Position numbers and translations under genes: made by a program
The notes under the pieces: generated by a model
The model's input: only the letters and a program-made list of their open reading frames with translations
Told to the model about the DNA's origin: nothing
Database searches by the model: none
In this document: in pieces, positions 25,875 through 35,307 of the stretch
Numbering within the stretch: position 1 is the stretch's first letter
Layout: the number at the start of each line of letters is the position of its first letter
From: Oscillibacter ruminantium GH1
GTDB lineage: Bacteria; Bacillota; Clostridia; Oscillospirales; Oscillospiraceae
NCBI RefSeq assembly: GCF_000307265.1
Contig: NZ_DF158897.1
Span: 591,411-655,410 of the forward strand
Direction of reading: 5' to 3'
DNA: 64,000 nt

Positions 25875-26222
25875 GTAATTCCGGCACGGAAGTGCGGAAT
25901 ACGGTCCAAACTTAATTTTTCAGGCGCGGCAGGCCGTTATTGGCCCGCCGCGCCTGTTTTTTAAGAAACTGCCGCGTTTTTTGCAAAGCTGCCTTAAAAT
26001 GGAGTCTTGTTTAATTGCCATTAAATTGGGTAAAATGTTAACAATTTCTTAATTTTGTAATTATTTGTTACTTTTTAACACCTTTGTCTTTACAATTGAA
26101 CTTCCTATCACGTATAATAAAACCGAATGTTTTCCGCGCCTATGGAAATTCTTTTGCGCCGCAGCGCGGCGAAAGCGGCAGAAACGCGCTCCTTGCGCTG
26201 TATTCTATAAGGAGAATCACAT
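25875..26222. other. HAD terminator and peptide-binding gene control region
   Basis: The gap holds a strong terminator (CAGGCGCGGC/GCCGCGCCTG, 25921-25962, then T6) and a local AT-rich stretch leading to the promoter at 26089. No gene is visible. Confidence 0.75.
26089..26118 (+). promoter_or_regulatory. Promoter of peptide-binding lipoprotein gene
   Basis: -35 TTTACA (26089-26094), 18-base spacer, -10 TATAAT (26113-26118), in an AT-rich patch unlike the surrounding GC-rich DNA. Confidence 0.7.
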
Positions 26223-27890
26223 ATGAAACGAATCAAGCGATGGACGGCGCTGGCGCTGTCCGCAGCGCTGAGCGCCGGGGTGCTGGCCGGATGCGGCCAG
26301 ACGGAGACGGTATCGGTTCTGCCGGTGTGTGCCGGGAGCGATGTTACCACCTTTGACCCCGCCTATCTCTCCACAAATGCGGACAATACCGTGGCCGGCA
26401 GCCTGTATGAGGGCCTGATGCGTCTGACTTGCAGTACCAGCGGCGATACCACCGTGGTGGAAGGCATGGCCAAATCCGTGGATATGGATGAGAACTTTGA
26501 CGGCACTGTGACGTATACCTTTCACCTGCGCAACGCCCGTTGGTCAGATGGGCAGGAGGTCACGGCGGATGATTTCGTATATGCGTGGCAGCGTCTGGTC
26601 AATCCGCTGACTTATTCACCCAATGCAGCACTGCTCTCGTCGGTGAAGGGGTACAGCGCGGTCCGCGCCGGAGGTGAGCCTGATCAGCTTGCAGTCACCG
26701 CAAAGAACGATTCCACACTGGAAGTGGTTCTCACCGGCAAATATGATTGGTTTTTGACCGAGGTCTGCACATCTCCCGCCACCAGCCCCCTGCGGCAGGA
26801 TGTGGTGCAGTCTTTAAAAGAAAATGCGCAGGCTGCGGAGCGGTCTGCCGGGGAAAACGCCCAGCCCTTGAAATGGTGGTATGATCCCACGCAGCTAGTG
26901 ACCAACGGGGCTTATCTGGTGTCCGACTATCAGCCCGGCGAGGCAATGGACTTGGCCCGAAGCGATTCTTACCATGGCCGGGTAGGGAACGACGGCCTTC
27001 GCTTCCTTTTTGCGGACAGCGTGGAAGATGCGTGGGCCTTGTACGACGCGGGAACGGTGGATTTTACCTATGCGCTGCCTCAGGCCCAGATGGAGATGCT
27101 GGTTTCCGAAGGGCAGACGCTCACACCGCAGCTTTCCACCTATACGGTTTTGTTCAATGGGGAGCAGCAGCCCTTTGACGACCCCGCGGTCCGGCGGGCG
27201 CTGACTCTGGCGGTGGACCGGCAGGCGCTGGCGGCCTTGGCGGGCGGCACTGCGCAGGCGGCCGAGGGACTGGTGCCCTATGGCGTTCCCGGAGACGGGG
27301 AGCAGGACTTTCGCACTACCGGCGGCGATCTTCTGTATTCATCGGCAGAGGATTATCAGAATAACTGTGCGCAGGCAAAGGGTCTGCTGGCCGAGAGCAA
27401 CTATGACGACCGCTACCAGCTGGAGTATTTGTACGTGGACGAAGGCCCGGCGGCGGAAATTGCCAAAGCGCTGACAGGGCAGTGGAAAACCGTGCTGGGC
27501 GTGCGGGTTCAGACGCGGGCAGTGACGGAGAAGGAGATGTCCACTGCGCTGAAAACCGGAGATTATGCTTTGGCAGGTGTCTGCAAAACCGCGCTGATGA
27601 ATGATGCGGAGGCGTTTCTCTGCCCGTTTACCAGCAAATCCTCCGAGAACGTGGTGGGATATGCAAACGGTGCGTACGATACCCTTCTAAACATTATCGA
27701 CAGCGCGTCGGATCCGGTGGCGCGGCTGGCCTGTCTCCACGACGCGGAGGCGCTTTTATTGCAGGATGCCGCGGTCTGCCCCCTCTATACGAACAGCACG
27801 GCTTGGAAGCTGCGGGAGGGCTGGTCCGGTCTGTGCCGCGACGCACGGGGCTGGTTCAGCTTTACAGGCGTGTGCGCAGTCTCGGGATAA
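26223..27890 (+). CDS. OppA-type peptide-binding lipoprotein of an ABC importer (orphan)
   Basis: The 555-residue protein has a lipoprotein signal ending in LAGC (Cys23), then the SBP_bac_5 fold: VTTFDPAYLSTNADNTVAGS, the conserved YTFHLRNARWSDGQEVTADD and DDPAVRRALTLAVDRQALA. Such proteins sit on the outer face of the membrane and hand oligopeptides to an OppBCDF permease. No permease or ATPase gene is nearby, so it must use a complex encoded elsewhere or act as a sensor. ATG 26223 follows AAGGAG. Confidence 0.92.
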   Translation: MKRIKRWTALALSAALSAGVLAGCGQTETVSVLPVCAGSDVTTFDPAYLSTNADNTVAGSLYEGLMRLTCSTSGDTTVVEGMAKSVDMDENFDGTVTYTFHLRNARWSDGQEVTADDFVYAWQRLVNPLTYSPNAALLSSVKGYSAVRAGGEPDQLAVTAKNDSTLEVVLTGKYDWFLTEVCTSPATSPLRQDVVQSLKENAQAAERSAGENAQPLKWWYDPTQLVTNGAYLVSDYQPGEAMDLARSDSYHGRVGNDGLRFLFADSVEDAWALYDAGTVDFTYALPQAQMEMLVSEGQTLTPQLSTYTVLFNGEQQPFDDPAVRRALTLAVDRQALAALAGGTAQAAEGLVPYGVPGDGEQDFRTTGGDLLYSSAEDYQNNCAQAKGLLAESNYDDRYQLEYLYVDEGPAAEIAKALTGQWKTVLGVRVQTRAVTEKEMSTALKTGDYALAGVCKTALMNDAEAFLCPFTSKSSENVVGYANGAYDTLLNIIDSASDPVARLACLHDAEALLLQDAAVCPLYTNSTAWKLREGWSGLCRDARGWFSFTGVCAVSG

Positions 27891-27897
27891 GATGGAA

Positions 27898-27929
27898 AAT
27901 ACCCGCCGTATTTAGCGGCGGGTATTTTT
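27898..27929 (+). terminator. Terminator after peptide-binding gene
   Basis: TACCCGCCG/CGGCGGGTA stem and T5 run directly after the stop codon. Confidence 0.9.
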
Positions 27930-28049
27930 GTCGGTTTTTTCAGACTTTTCTGCTGTTTGACTCTCGTTTTGTGTGTTTCGACAAAAGCGTTTCACCCTCT
28001 GTTTTTTTTCATGCCCAGATGCTATACTGTGCAAAAAGGAGGTGATGGC

Positions 28050-29156
28050 ATGGACTCTGTTATTACGTATCGCCGCTACCTGCATCGCATTCCGGAGCTT
28101 GACAACGACCTGCCGAAGACCACGGCCTTTGTGCAAAGTAAACTGGAACCTCTGCGCTGTCAGATTTCCAATCCGATCTGCGGCAGTGTCTGTGCTTTTT
28201 TTGACGCGGGAAAGCCGGAGACAGTGGCTTTCCGAGCCGATATGGACGCATTGCCGGAAACAGAGGAGACGGGTCTGCCTTTCACCTCGGAACATCCGGG
28301 AAGGATGCACGCCTGTGGCCACGACGGACATACCGCCATGGCACTGACTCTTGCGGAATATGTCAGCCAACATCTGGAGGAACTGCCAAGAAACGTACTG
28401 TTTTTGTTCCAGCCGGCGGAAGAGACTACCGGCGGGGCTGGGCGGCTCTGCGAATCGGGAATTCTGGAGCGGCGCCGGGTCCGCCGCATCTTCGGCGTAC
28501 ACCTGTGGCCCGGCCTTTCGGAGGGAGCGGTCTGGGCAAAGCCCGGCCCGCAGATGGCCCGTGCCAGTCAGGTGACCATCCATGTCACCGGTAAGAGCGT
28601 CCATATTTCCAAGGCGGCTGAGGGGCGGGACGCGCTGCTGGCCGCGGTGGAGCTGGTGCAGCAGGCTATGGCGATGGAGCGGGAAGCGCTGCCGCGGGAA
28701 GAGCCTCGTGTTTTGCGGTTTGGCCAAATGACTTCGGGAGACGCCCGAAACGTGGTCAGCGGGCACACGGAGCTGCTGGGTTGTCTGCGCTCGTTCTCCG
28801 ACACATCCTTTGCCTTGCTGCGCAAGCGGCTGGGGGAGGTTTGCGACCGGGTGGAGCGCACCACCGGCTGCGATGTAAAACTCCACCTCAGCGAAGGGTA
28901 TCCGCCCGTTTGGAACCACGAGGGACTGTTTGCGGAGGTCTGTTCCGGACTGGGCGAGGGAGTTGTTTCTCTGCTTTCACAGCCCGCGCTGGCGGCGGAG
29001 GATTTCTCCTTTTATCAGCAGTACGTTCCGGGCGTGTTTTTCTTTCTGGGTGTGGGAGATACCCCTCAGCTCCACGCCAACACCTTTGCCTTTGACGACG
29101 AACAGGTTCTTCCAATGGGCGTGGAGTTTTTGAAAAAGCTGCTCTATCTGCCGTGA
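28050..29156 (+). CDS. M20 family amidohydrolase (first copy)
   Basis: The 368-residue enzyme belongs to the M20D/IAA-amino-acid hydrolase group: AFRADMDALPETEE, metal-binding ACGHDGHTAMAL, QPAEETTGGAGRL with the catalytic Glu pair, and the dimer/lid domain followed by AEDFSFYQQYVPGVFFFLG. It likely removes acyl groups from N-acyl amino acids or short dipeptides using two divalent metals. ATG 28050 is placed by AAAGGAGGTG. It is alone between terminators. A second, longer paralogue lies at 51,229. Confidence 0.9.
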   Translation: MDSVITYRRYLHRIPELDNDLPKTTAFVQSKLEPLRCQISNPICGSVCAFFDAGKPETVAFRADMDALPETEETGLPFTSEHPGRMHACGHDGHTAMALTLAEYVSQHLEELPRNVLFLFQPAEETTGGAGRLCESGILERRRVRRIFGVHLWPGLSEGAVWAKPGPQMARASQVTIHVTGKSVHISKAAEGRDALLAAVELVQQAMAMEREALPREEPRVLRFGQMTSGDARNVVSGHTELLGCLRSFSDTSFALLRKRLGEVCDRVERTTGCDVKLHLSEGYPPVWNHEGLFAEVCSGLGEGVVSLLSQPALAAEDFSFYQQYVPGVFFFLGVGDTPQLHANTFAFDDEQVLPMGVEFLKKLLYLP

Positions 29157-29230
29157 TTTGGGGCTGGTGCGCGGCGATTCTGCGCGAAGCCGACGTCCAA
29201 AAAAATGGCTTTCGGCGGCATTTTACGCTA

Positions 29231-29275
29231 AAAAGGATTCAGAATTGGCTTTTGCCAGTTCTGAATCCTTTTTTG
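29231..29275. terminator. Bidirectional terminator between M20 gene and ribF
   Basis: An 18-bp stem with one G-U pair (AAAGGATTCAGAATTGGC), followed by T6 on the plus strand and T-rich on the minus strand. It serves the convergent M20 gene and the long minus-strand cluster. Confidence 0.85.
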
Positions 29276-29327
29276 TTGGGTGATGGCGATCCTCGTCCTG
29301 CACGGCGGCTTTGAAAGGAGAGATACG

Positions 29328-30224
29328 TTACCGCTCCGCGAACAGCGCTTTCACGGCTTCCGCGTCAGCGGCAATCTGATTTTTCAGCCCCTCCAGCGAG
29401 TCAAACCGAATCTCGTCCCGCAGGTGCTGATGAAATTCCAACCGCACGGTCTGCCCGTACAGATCCCCGTCAAAGTCCAGTAAAAACGTCTCCACGGTGA
29501 TGTCGTTTCCGTTGTGGACGGTGGGGCGGGTCCCCACGTTGGTGACGCCGCAGACCTCTCTGCCGTCCGGCAGGCAGGCCTTTGTGGCGTAGACCCCGCG
29601 GCAGGGAATCAGCACATGGGGCGGCACGGTGAAGTTGATCGTGGGAATGCCGATGGTCCGGCCGATGCGCCGCCCATGCTTAACCACTTGGGACAGCAGG
29701 TGGGGATGCCCCAGAAATTCCGCCGCCCGCTCCATCTGCCCCAGTTCCACAAGGCGGCGGATGTAGGTGGAGCTGACGGTAATTCCCGCATGCTCTACCT
29801 TCGGAATAATGTCGCAGCCCACTCCAAGTTCCCGGCATTTTTCCTGCAAAAGCCCCGGGGAGCCTTGATTCTTGTGACCGAAATGATGGTCGTGTCCCGC
29901 CACCAGATGAACGGCGTGATACCGCTTGATTAAAATTTCCGTTACAAACGCATCCCAAGGGGTGGTCATCATCTCGTGGTCAAAGGGAACCATGAGAACA
30001 TCGTCGATGCCAAACAGCCGGTGGATCAGTTCCCGCCGATCCTCCGGTGAGTTAATCAGAGGACAGGGAATTCCGGTGACTACCTCTTTGGGGACCCGGT
30101 CAAAGGTGAATACCGCCGGGACGCAGCCGCGCCGCGCGGCCTCTTCCACCGTTCGGCGGAGGAGAGCGGCGTGTCCGAGATGAACGCCGTCAAAAAAGCC
30201 CAGCGCGATCACACGTTCTTTCAT
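29328..30224 (-). CDS. ribF: Bifunctional riboflavin kinase / FAD synthetase
   Basis: The 298-residue protein has the nucleotidyltransferase (FAD synthetase) domain with GFFDGVHLGH (9-18) and AGHDHHFGH, then SSTYIR, and the C-terminal flavokinase domain with GRTIGIPTINF and the RPTVHNG turn. It phosphorylates riboflavin to FMN and adenylates FMN to FAD. It lies 3 bp after truB, the common Firmicutes order, and is the last gene of the nusA-infB cluster. Confidence 0.97.
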   Translation of the reverse strand: MKERVIALGFFDGVHLGHAALLRRTVEEAARRGCVPAVFTFDRVPKEVVTGIPCPLINSPEDRRELIHRLFGIDDVLMVPFDHEMMTTPWDAFVTEILIKRYHAVHLVAGHDHHFGHKNQGSPGLLQEKCRELGVGCDIIPKVEHAGITVSSTYIRRLVELGQMERAAEFLGHPHLLSQVVKHGRRIGRTIGIPTINFTVPPHVLIPCRGVYATKACLPDGREVCGVTNVGTRPTVHNGNDITVETFLLDFDGDLYGQTVRLEFHQHLRDEIRFDSLEGLKNQIAADAEAVKALFAER

Positions 30225-30227
30225 ATG

Positions 30228-31094
30228 TTACGCTCCAAAAAAGTTTTTGATGGACGTCAACACGCCGTCCTTTGCTATGGAGAGGCAGAGAAACTCTCCA
30301 TCCCGCCCGTATATGCGGTAGGTTCCGTCGGCGCAGTCGGGGGCGGACACGGGGTTTCCGTTCCGGCAGCGCCGCTCCTGCCGCTCGGCGGCAATCGTAT
30401 AGGCAGGGAAGTCCTCAAAAAACCGATCTGTGGGCAGCAGCAGCGCTTCGCCCTGCGCCTGCACGTCGTCAAGACTCACCGCCTGAGAGAGCGTGAAACC
30501 CGCCGCCATGGTTCGCCGCAGAGACGCCATGCACCCGCCGCAGCCTAAGGCTGCGCCGATGTCGTGGCAGAGTGTGCGGATGTAGGTTCCCTTGGAGCAG
30601 ACGCATCGCAGCGTAAAATCCGCAGGGCCGGTCTGTTCCAAAATCTCTAACTCATAGATGGTGAGGCGGCGGGGCTTGCGCTCCACTTCGCGGCCCTTTC
30701 GGGCAATGTCGCAGAGTTTTTTTCCGTTGATTTTAATGGCGGAGTACATGGGCGGAACCTGCTGGATGTCTCCCGTGAACTGGGGCAGCACCGCCGACAG
30801 AGCCTCTTTGGAGACATTCACCTCGTGGGTTTCCAAAGTGGTTCCTGTCACGTCCTGCGTGTCGGTCACCAGTCCCAGCCGAAGCCCCGCCACATACTCT
30901 TTTTTCCCGCTCTCCGCAAATTCCACCGCGCGGGTGGCCTGTCCCACAAAAACGGGCAATACACCGGTGGCCATGGGGTCCAACGTCCCGCTGTGGCCCA
31001 CCCGCTTTTCCCGCAGAATGCCGCGAATCTTCGCGCACACGTCCATCGAAGTCCAGTCCGTCGGTTTGTCAATGATAATAATTCCGTTGGGCAT
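30228..31094 (-). CDS. truB: tRNA pseudouridine-55 synthase
   Basis: This 288-residue enzyme makes pseudouridine 55 in the T loop of tRNAs. It has IIIDKPTDWTSMDV and the catalytic GHSGTLDPMATGVLP (Asp39), plus KEYVAGLRLGLVTDTQD and the C-terminal PUA-like region. ATG 31094 is preceded by GGGAGG; the longer frame to 31151 lacks a ribosome site. It is 93 bp from nrnA and almost joins ribF. Confidence 0.97.
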   Translation of the reverse strand: MPNGIIIIDKPTDWTSMDVCAKIRGILREKRVGHSGTLDPMATGVLPVFVGQATRAVEFAESGKKEYVAGLRLGLVTDTQDVTGTTLETHEVNVSKEALSAVLPQFTGDIQQVPPMYSAIKINGKKLCDIARKGREVERKPRRLTIYELEILEQTGPADFTLRCVCSKGTYIRTLCHDIGAALGCGGCMASLRRTMAAGFTLSQAVSLDDVQAQGEALLLPTDRFFEDFPAYTIAAERQERRCRNGNPVSAPDCADGTYRIYGRDGEFLCLSIAKDGVLTSIKNFFGA

Positions 31095-31187
31095 ACAGCG
31101 CCCTCCCTGATTGAGAAAGGACGGACAAGCGGCGCTGAAGGCACGCTTCATCGGTTCTCTCCCGGATTTGAAGGCGGGGACGCTCCG

Positions 31188-32150
31188 TCAGTCGGAAAAC
31201 GGTCCCGCAATTTTTTCAACGGCTGCCAAAATGCGCCGTTTCGCTTCAACGAGAGGGGCTTCCACGGTGCAGCCCGCCGCCGCCGCGTGTCCGCCGCCGC
31301 CAAGCTCCGCGCATACGGCGCTGGCATTGACCCGCGAGCCGGTGCGGACGGAAAATTTCCAAACGTCCGGTTTCAGCTCCCGCATGGTAATGGCGCAGTC
31401 GCAGCCCTCAATCTGCCCGCCCAGAGCGCTCAGATCTTCGGCGTCGCCCTCGTCGGCCCCCACCCGCTCCATCAGGGAGATGGGGACTTTTAAAACAACC
31501 ACGCGTTCATGATCGTAAAACTCCATATTGGCCATCATGTCGCCCTCCAGAGCCATGCGCTTGCGGCTCTTGGTGCGGAAAAAAACCTTGTTGACCGCGC
31601 GATAGTCGATGCCGGTGTCCAGCAGAGCCGCCGCCACAGCGTGGGTGTTGGCGGAGGTGTTGCTGTATTGGAAACAGCCCGTGTCGGTGGAGATCGCCAC
31701 ATACAGCGGCAGAGCCATCTCCGCCGTGACAGGTCCCAGCTCCCGCAAAATATCGTAAATCAGTTCGCCGCAGGCGGCAGCTTCGGGACGGACGATGTTA
31801 TCCTTGCCAAACCGCTCAAAGGAGGGGTGGTGGTCAATGGCAAGGTCAATCTTGCTACGATAGCGCTGCGCGTTTTCCGGCAGCAGACCCAAAGATGCAA
31901 TATCCGTGGACACGATCTTGGCCGGTACAAAGTCCTCGGGCGCTTCAAGGGACTGAAAATAAGGCGCGGTGGTCCGGGTTTGGCCGGAATTGTGCAGCAG
32001 ATATGCCCGCTTTCCCAGCGCACGCAGACCCAGACACAGCGCTGCGGCGCAGCCTACTGTGTCCCCATCGGGACGCACATGCGTTAAAATCAGCACGTCG
32101 TCAAACCGCTGCAAAAGTGCAGCGGTTTCCGCCACGGTCAGGTCGGTCAT
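31188..32150 (-). CDS. nrnA: DHH/DHHA1 oligoribonuclease / pAp phosphatase
   Basis: The 320-residue protein has the DHH phosphoesterase core with THVRPDGDTVGCA, the DHH motif IDHHPSF and the DHHA1 GGGGHAAAAGC C-terminus. NrnA degrades nano-RNAs and dephosphorylates pAp. Its ATG overlaps the rbfA stop (ATGA), so translation is coupled. Placement between rbfA and truB is typical. Confidence 0.95.
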   Translation of the reverse strand: MTDLTVAETAALLQRFDDVLILTHVRPDGDTVGCAAALCLGLRALGKRAYLLHNSGQTRTTAPYFQSLEAPEDFVPAKIVSTDIASLGLLPENAQRYRSKIDLAIDHHPSFERFGKDNIVRPEAAACGELIYDILRELGPVTAEMALPLYVAISTDTGCFQYSNTSANTHAVAAALLDTGIDYRAVNKVFFRTKSRKRMALEGDMMANMEFYDHERVVVLKVPISLMERVGADEGDAEDLSALGGQIEGCDCAITMRELKPDVWKFSVRTGSRVNASAVCAELGGGGHAAAAGCTVEAPLVEAKRRILAAVEKIAGPFSD

Positions 32151-32527
32151 TCGTCTTCCTCCTGCCCGCCCCGCTGGGCGTCCTTGCGCTCCACATCCCG
32201 AAGCAACTCCAAAATATGAGCGCCGTGTTCAATGGAATCATCCGCCACAAACTGCAATTCCGGGGTATAGCGCAGGCGCAAAGACGAACCCAGCTCCCGC
32301 CGCAGGAATCCGGCGGCGGATTTCAAGCCCTTAAGCACGTCCTTTTCCTGCGCCTTGTCCAAAACGCTGATAAACACCTGCGCATACCGCAGATCCGGCG
32401 TGGTGTTCACGCGGGTGACGGAAACCATGCCGGTGCCGCTGACGCGGGGGTCCTTCAAACTGCGGATCTGGGCCGCCAGCTCCCGCTGGATTTCCTCGTT
32501 GATTCTTCCAATGCGATTGCTTGCCAT
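32147..32527 (-). CDS. rbfA: Ribosome-binding factor A
   Basis: The 126-residue KH-type protein binds the 30S subunit and aids maturation of the 16S rRNA 5' end. RIGRINEEIQRELAAQI, DPRVSGTGMVSVTRVNTTPD and LRRELGSSLRLRYTPEL are the standard family blocks. ATG 32527 follows AAAGGAG; the upstream in-frame start has no ribosome site. Acidic tail GGQEEDE. Coupled to nrnA by ATGA. Confidence 0.96.
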   Translation of the reverse strand: MASNRIGRINEEIQRELAAQIRSLKDPRVSGTGMVSVTRVNTTPDLRYAQVFISVLDKAQEKDVLKGLKSAAGFLRRELGSSLRLRYTPELQFVADDSIEHGAHILELLRDVERKDAQRGGQEEDE

Positions 32528-32579
32528 AGTACGCTCCTTTCGGGACAGATCGCCCCATAGGTCATGAGAAAGCAATGAA

Positions 32580-32609
32580 CAACGGGGCGGGCGAAAAGCC
32601 CGCCCCGTT
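32580..32609. other. Strong hairpin between infB and rbfA
   Basis: AACGGGGCGGGC/GCCCGCCCCGTT with a short loop. It lacks a T run on the operon strand, so it may be a processing or partial attenuation site rather than a full terminator. Confidence 0.55.
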
Positions 32610-32664
32610 GTCAGTCTGCGGTAAAACCGCAGAAAATATGCCTGTGTTCTGTGGGGCGGCTTGC

Positions 32665-35112
32665 TCAGCGGGGGAGTTCCTCCATGGTAAAGCCCTCGAT
32701 GATGTCGCCCTCTTTGAGGTCGTTAAATTTCTCCACGGTCAAGCCGCACTCGTAATTGGTGGTGACTTCCTTGACGGAGTCCTTGAACCTCTGCAAAGAG
32801 GCCAGTTTGCCCTCGTGGATCACGATGCCGTCCCGAACCACGCGCACGTCGCAGTCCCGGGTCAGCTTGCCGTCCTGCACATAGCAGCCCGCCACGGTTC
32901 CGATGGACGAAACCTTGTAGGTCTGGCGAATTTCCGCGTGACCAAGCACAACTTCCTTGAACTTGGGGGCCAGCATGCCCTTCATGGCGGATTCAATCTC
33001 GTCAATGCAGTCGTAAATGACGCGGTACATCCGCATATCCACGTTCTGCCGCACCGCGCCATCCCGGGCGGAAGCGTCCGGACGGACGTTGAAGCCCACG
33101 ATGATTGCCCCGGTGGAGGCGGACAGCATGACGTCGGATTCGTTGATCGCGCCCACGCCGCCATGGATGACCCGGACATTGACTTCTTCGTTGCTGAGCT
33201 TTTCCAAAGAGGCGCGAACGGCCTCGACGCTGCCCTGCACGTCGGCTTTGACGATCAAAGCCAGCTCCTTGCGCTCACCGGCCTGAATCTGGTCGAACAG
33301 ATTCTCCAGAGAAACCTTCTGAACCGGCGCGGCGGATTTTATCTTTTCCTCAGCCTTGCGCTGCTCCACCAGCTCTCTGGCCATGCGCTCGTCAGCCACC
33401 ACATTGAAGGTGCAGCCCGCGGCGGGAGCCTCGGAAAGGCCCGCGATCTCCACGGGGACGGAAGGACCGGCCTCTTCCAGACGCTTGCCCTTGGAGCTGG
33501 TCATGGTCCGCACGCGGCCCACGCCGGTGCCGGCGATGATGGTGTCGCCCTGCTTCAAGGTGCCGTTTTGCACCAAAAGCGTTGCAATGGGGCCGCGGCC
33601 CTTATCCAGTCTTGCCTCAATGACCGTACCGGAGGCGGCGCGGTTGGGGTTGGCCTTCAGCTCTGCCATTTCGGCGGTGAGAAGCACCATTTCCAGCAGC
33701 TTGTCGATGCCCATGTGCTTCTTGGCGGAGATGGGGCAGCAGATGGTGTCGCCGCCCCAGTCCTCGGTCACAAGGCCGTATTCCGTCAGCTGCTGTTTGA
33801 CCTTTTCGGGGTTGGCGCTGGGTTTGTCGATCTTGTTGATGGCCACCACAATGGGAATGTTGGCGGCCTTGGCGTGGTTGATGGATTCCACGGTCTGAGG
33901 CATAATGCCGTCGTCCGCCGCCACCACGAGGATGGCAATATCCGTAATCATGGCGCCGCGGGCACGCATAGAGGTAAATGCCTCGTGGCCCGGGGTATCC
34001 AGGAAGGTGATGGGCTTGCCGTCCAGCTGGACCTGATACGCGCCGATGTGCTGGGTGATGCCGCCGGCTTCGCCCTCGGCAACAGAGGTGTCGCGGATAG
34101 CGTCCAGCAGGGAGGTCTTGCCGTGGTCCACGTGGCCCATAACAACCACCACGGGAGCGCGGGGGGCCAGATCCTCCTCCGTGTCCGCGTGGGCGTCAAT
34201 CAGTTGCTCCTCGATGGTGACGGTGACCTCGTGCTCCACCTTGCAGTTGAACTCCAGAGCCACCAGCGCGGCGGTGTCATAGTCGATGATCTGGGGCAGG
34301 GAGGCCATGATGCCGCTCTTCATCAGCACCTTGACCACTTCTGCGCCGGTCTTCTTCATGCGGGAAGCCAGCTCACCCACGCTGATCTCGTCAGGAATAG
34401 AGACTTTCAGCGGGGCCTTTTTGGCAATCTCCAGCTGGAGACGGCGCATTTTATCCTGCTCGTCCTGCCGCCGCTTGTTGGAGAAGGTCATGCCGGGGCC
34501 GGGACGGCGGTTGTTGTTGGGGCGGAACTTCTGCTTGTTTCCGGCGGGGGCCTGCATCCGGCGCGCCTTTTCGGGGGCCATCTGCTCCAGCTTTTCGTCG
34601 TACTTCGCCAGATTCACGTCGCCGCCCTTGCGGGTGTCAACCACTTTCTTCTGAGGGACGCGGGTGCTGGGCTGGGCCAACACGGGCTTTGTCTGTCCGC
34701 CGGAGGACTGCTGAGGCCGCTGCTGGGAGTGACCGGCCGGGGCGGCGGGAGATGCCTGAGGTGCCGCCTGAGGGGCGGAAACGCCTGCCTGATGGGACTG
34801 CTGCGCCGTCGGCGCGGCAGGAGAAGCCGCCGGAGCGGCCGCCTTCTGGGGCTGCGGGGCGGGCGCGGCAGACTGCTCTGCCTTCTTCGGCTCCTGATAG
34901 GTGTCGGCAAAAATCTCCTGCATGCTGGACACCGGGTGAGTCTGGGTCAGGGATTCAAACACCAGTGACAATTCCTCATCGTTCAGTGCCTGCATATTAC
35001 TTTTGGGAGCCTCACCGTATTTCCCCAAAATGTCAATCACGTCCTTGTTGGGCAGACCAAAATCTTTAGCCAGCTCCCGGACTCTGTATTTATTCGTTGT
35101 ACTCGTACTCAA
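32665..35112 (-). CDS. infB: Translation initiation factor IF-2
   Basis: The 815-residue GTPase brings initiator tRNA to the ribosome. N-terminal IF2_N ([12 protein letters not shown]) is followed by a Pro/Ala/Gln-rich linker, then the G domain with [20 protein letters not shown] and NKIDKP, and the C-terminal tRNA-binding domains ending [16 protein letters not shown] place the start at TTG 35112, because GGAGGTGG lies seven bases before it and would be inside the coding region if the ATG at 35127 were used. It is separated from ylxQ by 195 bp with no clear gene. Confidence 0.95.
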   Translation of the reverse strand: MSTSTTNKYRVRELAKDFGLPNKDVIDILGKYGEAPKSNMQALNDEELSLVFESLTQTHPVSSMQEIFADTYQEPKKAEQSAAPAPQPQKAAAPAASPAAPTAQQSHQAGVSAPQAAPQASPAAPAGHSQQRPQQSSGGQTKPVLAQPSTRVPQKKVVDTRKGGDVNLAKYDEKLEQMAPEKARRMQAPAGNKQKFRPNNNRRPGPGMTFSNKRRQDEQDKMRRLQLEIAKKAPLKVSIPDEISVGELASRMKKTGAEVVKVLMKSGIMASLPQIIDYDTAALVALEFNCKVEHEVTVTIEEQLIDAHADTEEDLAPRAPVVVVMGHVDHGKTSLLDAIRDTSVAEGEAGGITQHIGAYQVQLDGKPITFLDTPGHEAFTSMRARGAMITDIAILVVAADDGIMPQTVESINHAKAANIPIVVAINKIDKPSANPEKVKQQLTEYGLVTEDWGGDTICCPISAKKHMGIDKLLEMVLLTAEMAELKANPNRAASGTVIEARLDKGRGPIATLLVQNGTLKQGDTIIAGTGVGRVRTMTSSKGKRLEEAGPSVPVEIAGLSEAPAAGCTFNVVADERMARELVEQRKAEEKIKSAAPVQKVSLENLFDQIQAGERKELALIVKADVQGSVEAVRASLEKLSNEEVNVRVIHGGVGAINESDVMLSASTGAIIVGFNVRPDASARDGAVRQNVDMRMYRVIYDCIDEIESAMKGMLAPKFKEVVLGHAEIRQTYKVSSIGTVAGCYVQDGKLTRDCDVRVVRDGIVIHEGKLASLQRFKDSVKEVTTNYECGLTVEKFNDLKEGDIIEGFTMEELPR

Positions 35113-35307
35113 TAAAGCCACCTCCATCGTTCGCTTGCGAGGGGGGACGCCGTCTCCTCTCTGCGGCCCGTGCCGCCAGTTTCGGCGGGAGGGTCAGGGC
35201 GCTCTTTTGCGGGGATTCCGCTAAAAAAGCAATTTATCTCTCGCCGCCGCGCGGCGAAGCAAAGGGAGCGTCGCCCTCTGCCGAACCCCCGAAACGGGGG
35301 AGTGTTT

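Noticed and set aside
32575-34968. A 797-codon frame opposite infB
   Set aside because: Shadow of infB in GC-rich codons; no ribosome site and a composition typical of antisense frames.
35110-35127. ATG at 35127 as start of infB
   Set aside because: The best ribosome site lies inside the resulting coding region, right before TTG 35112.
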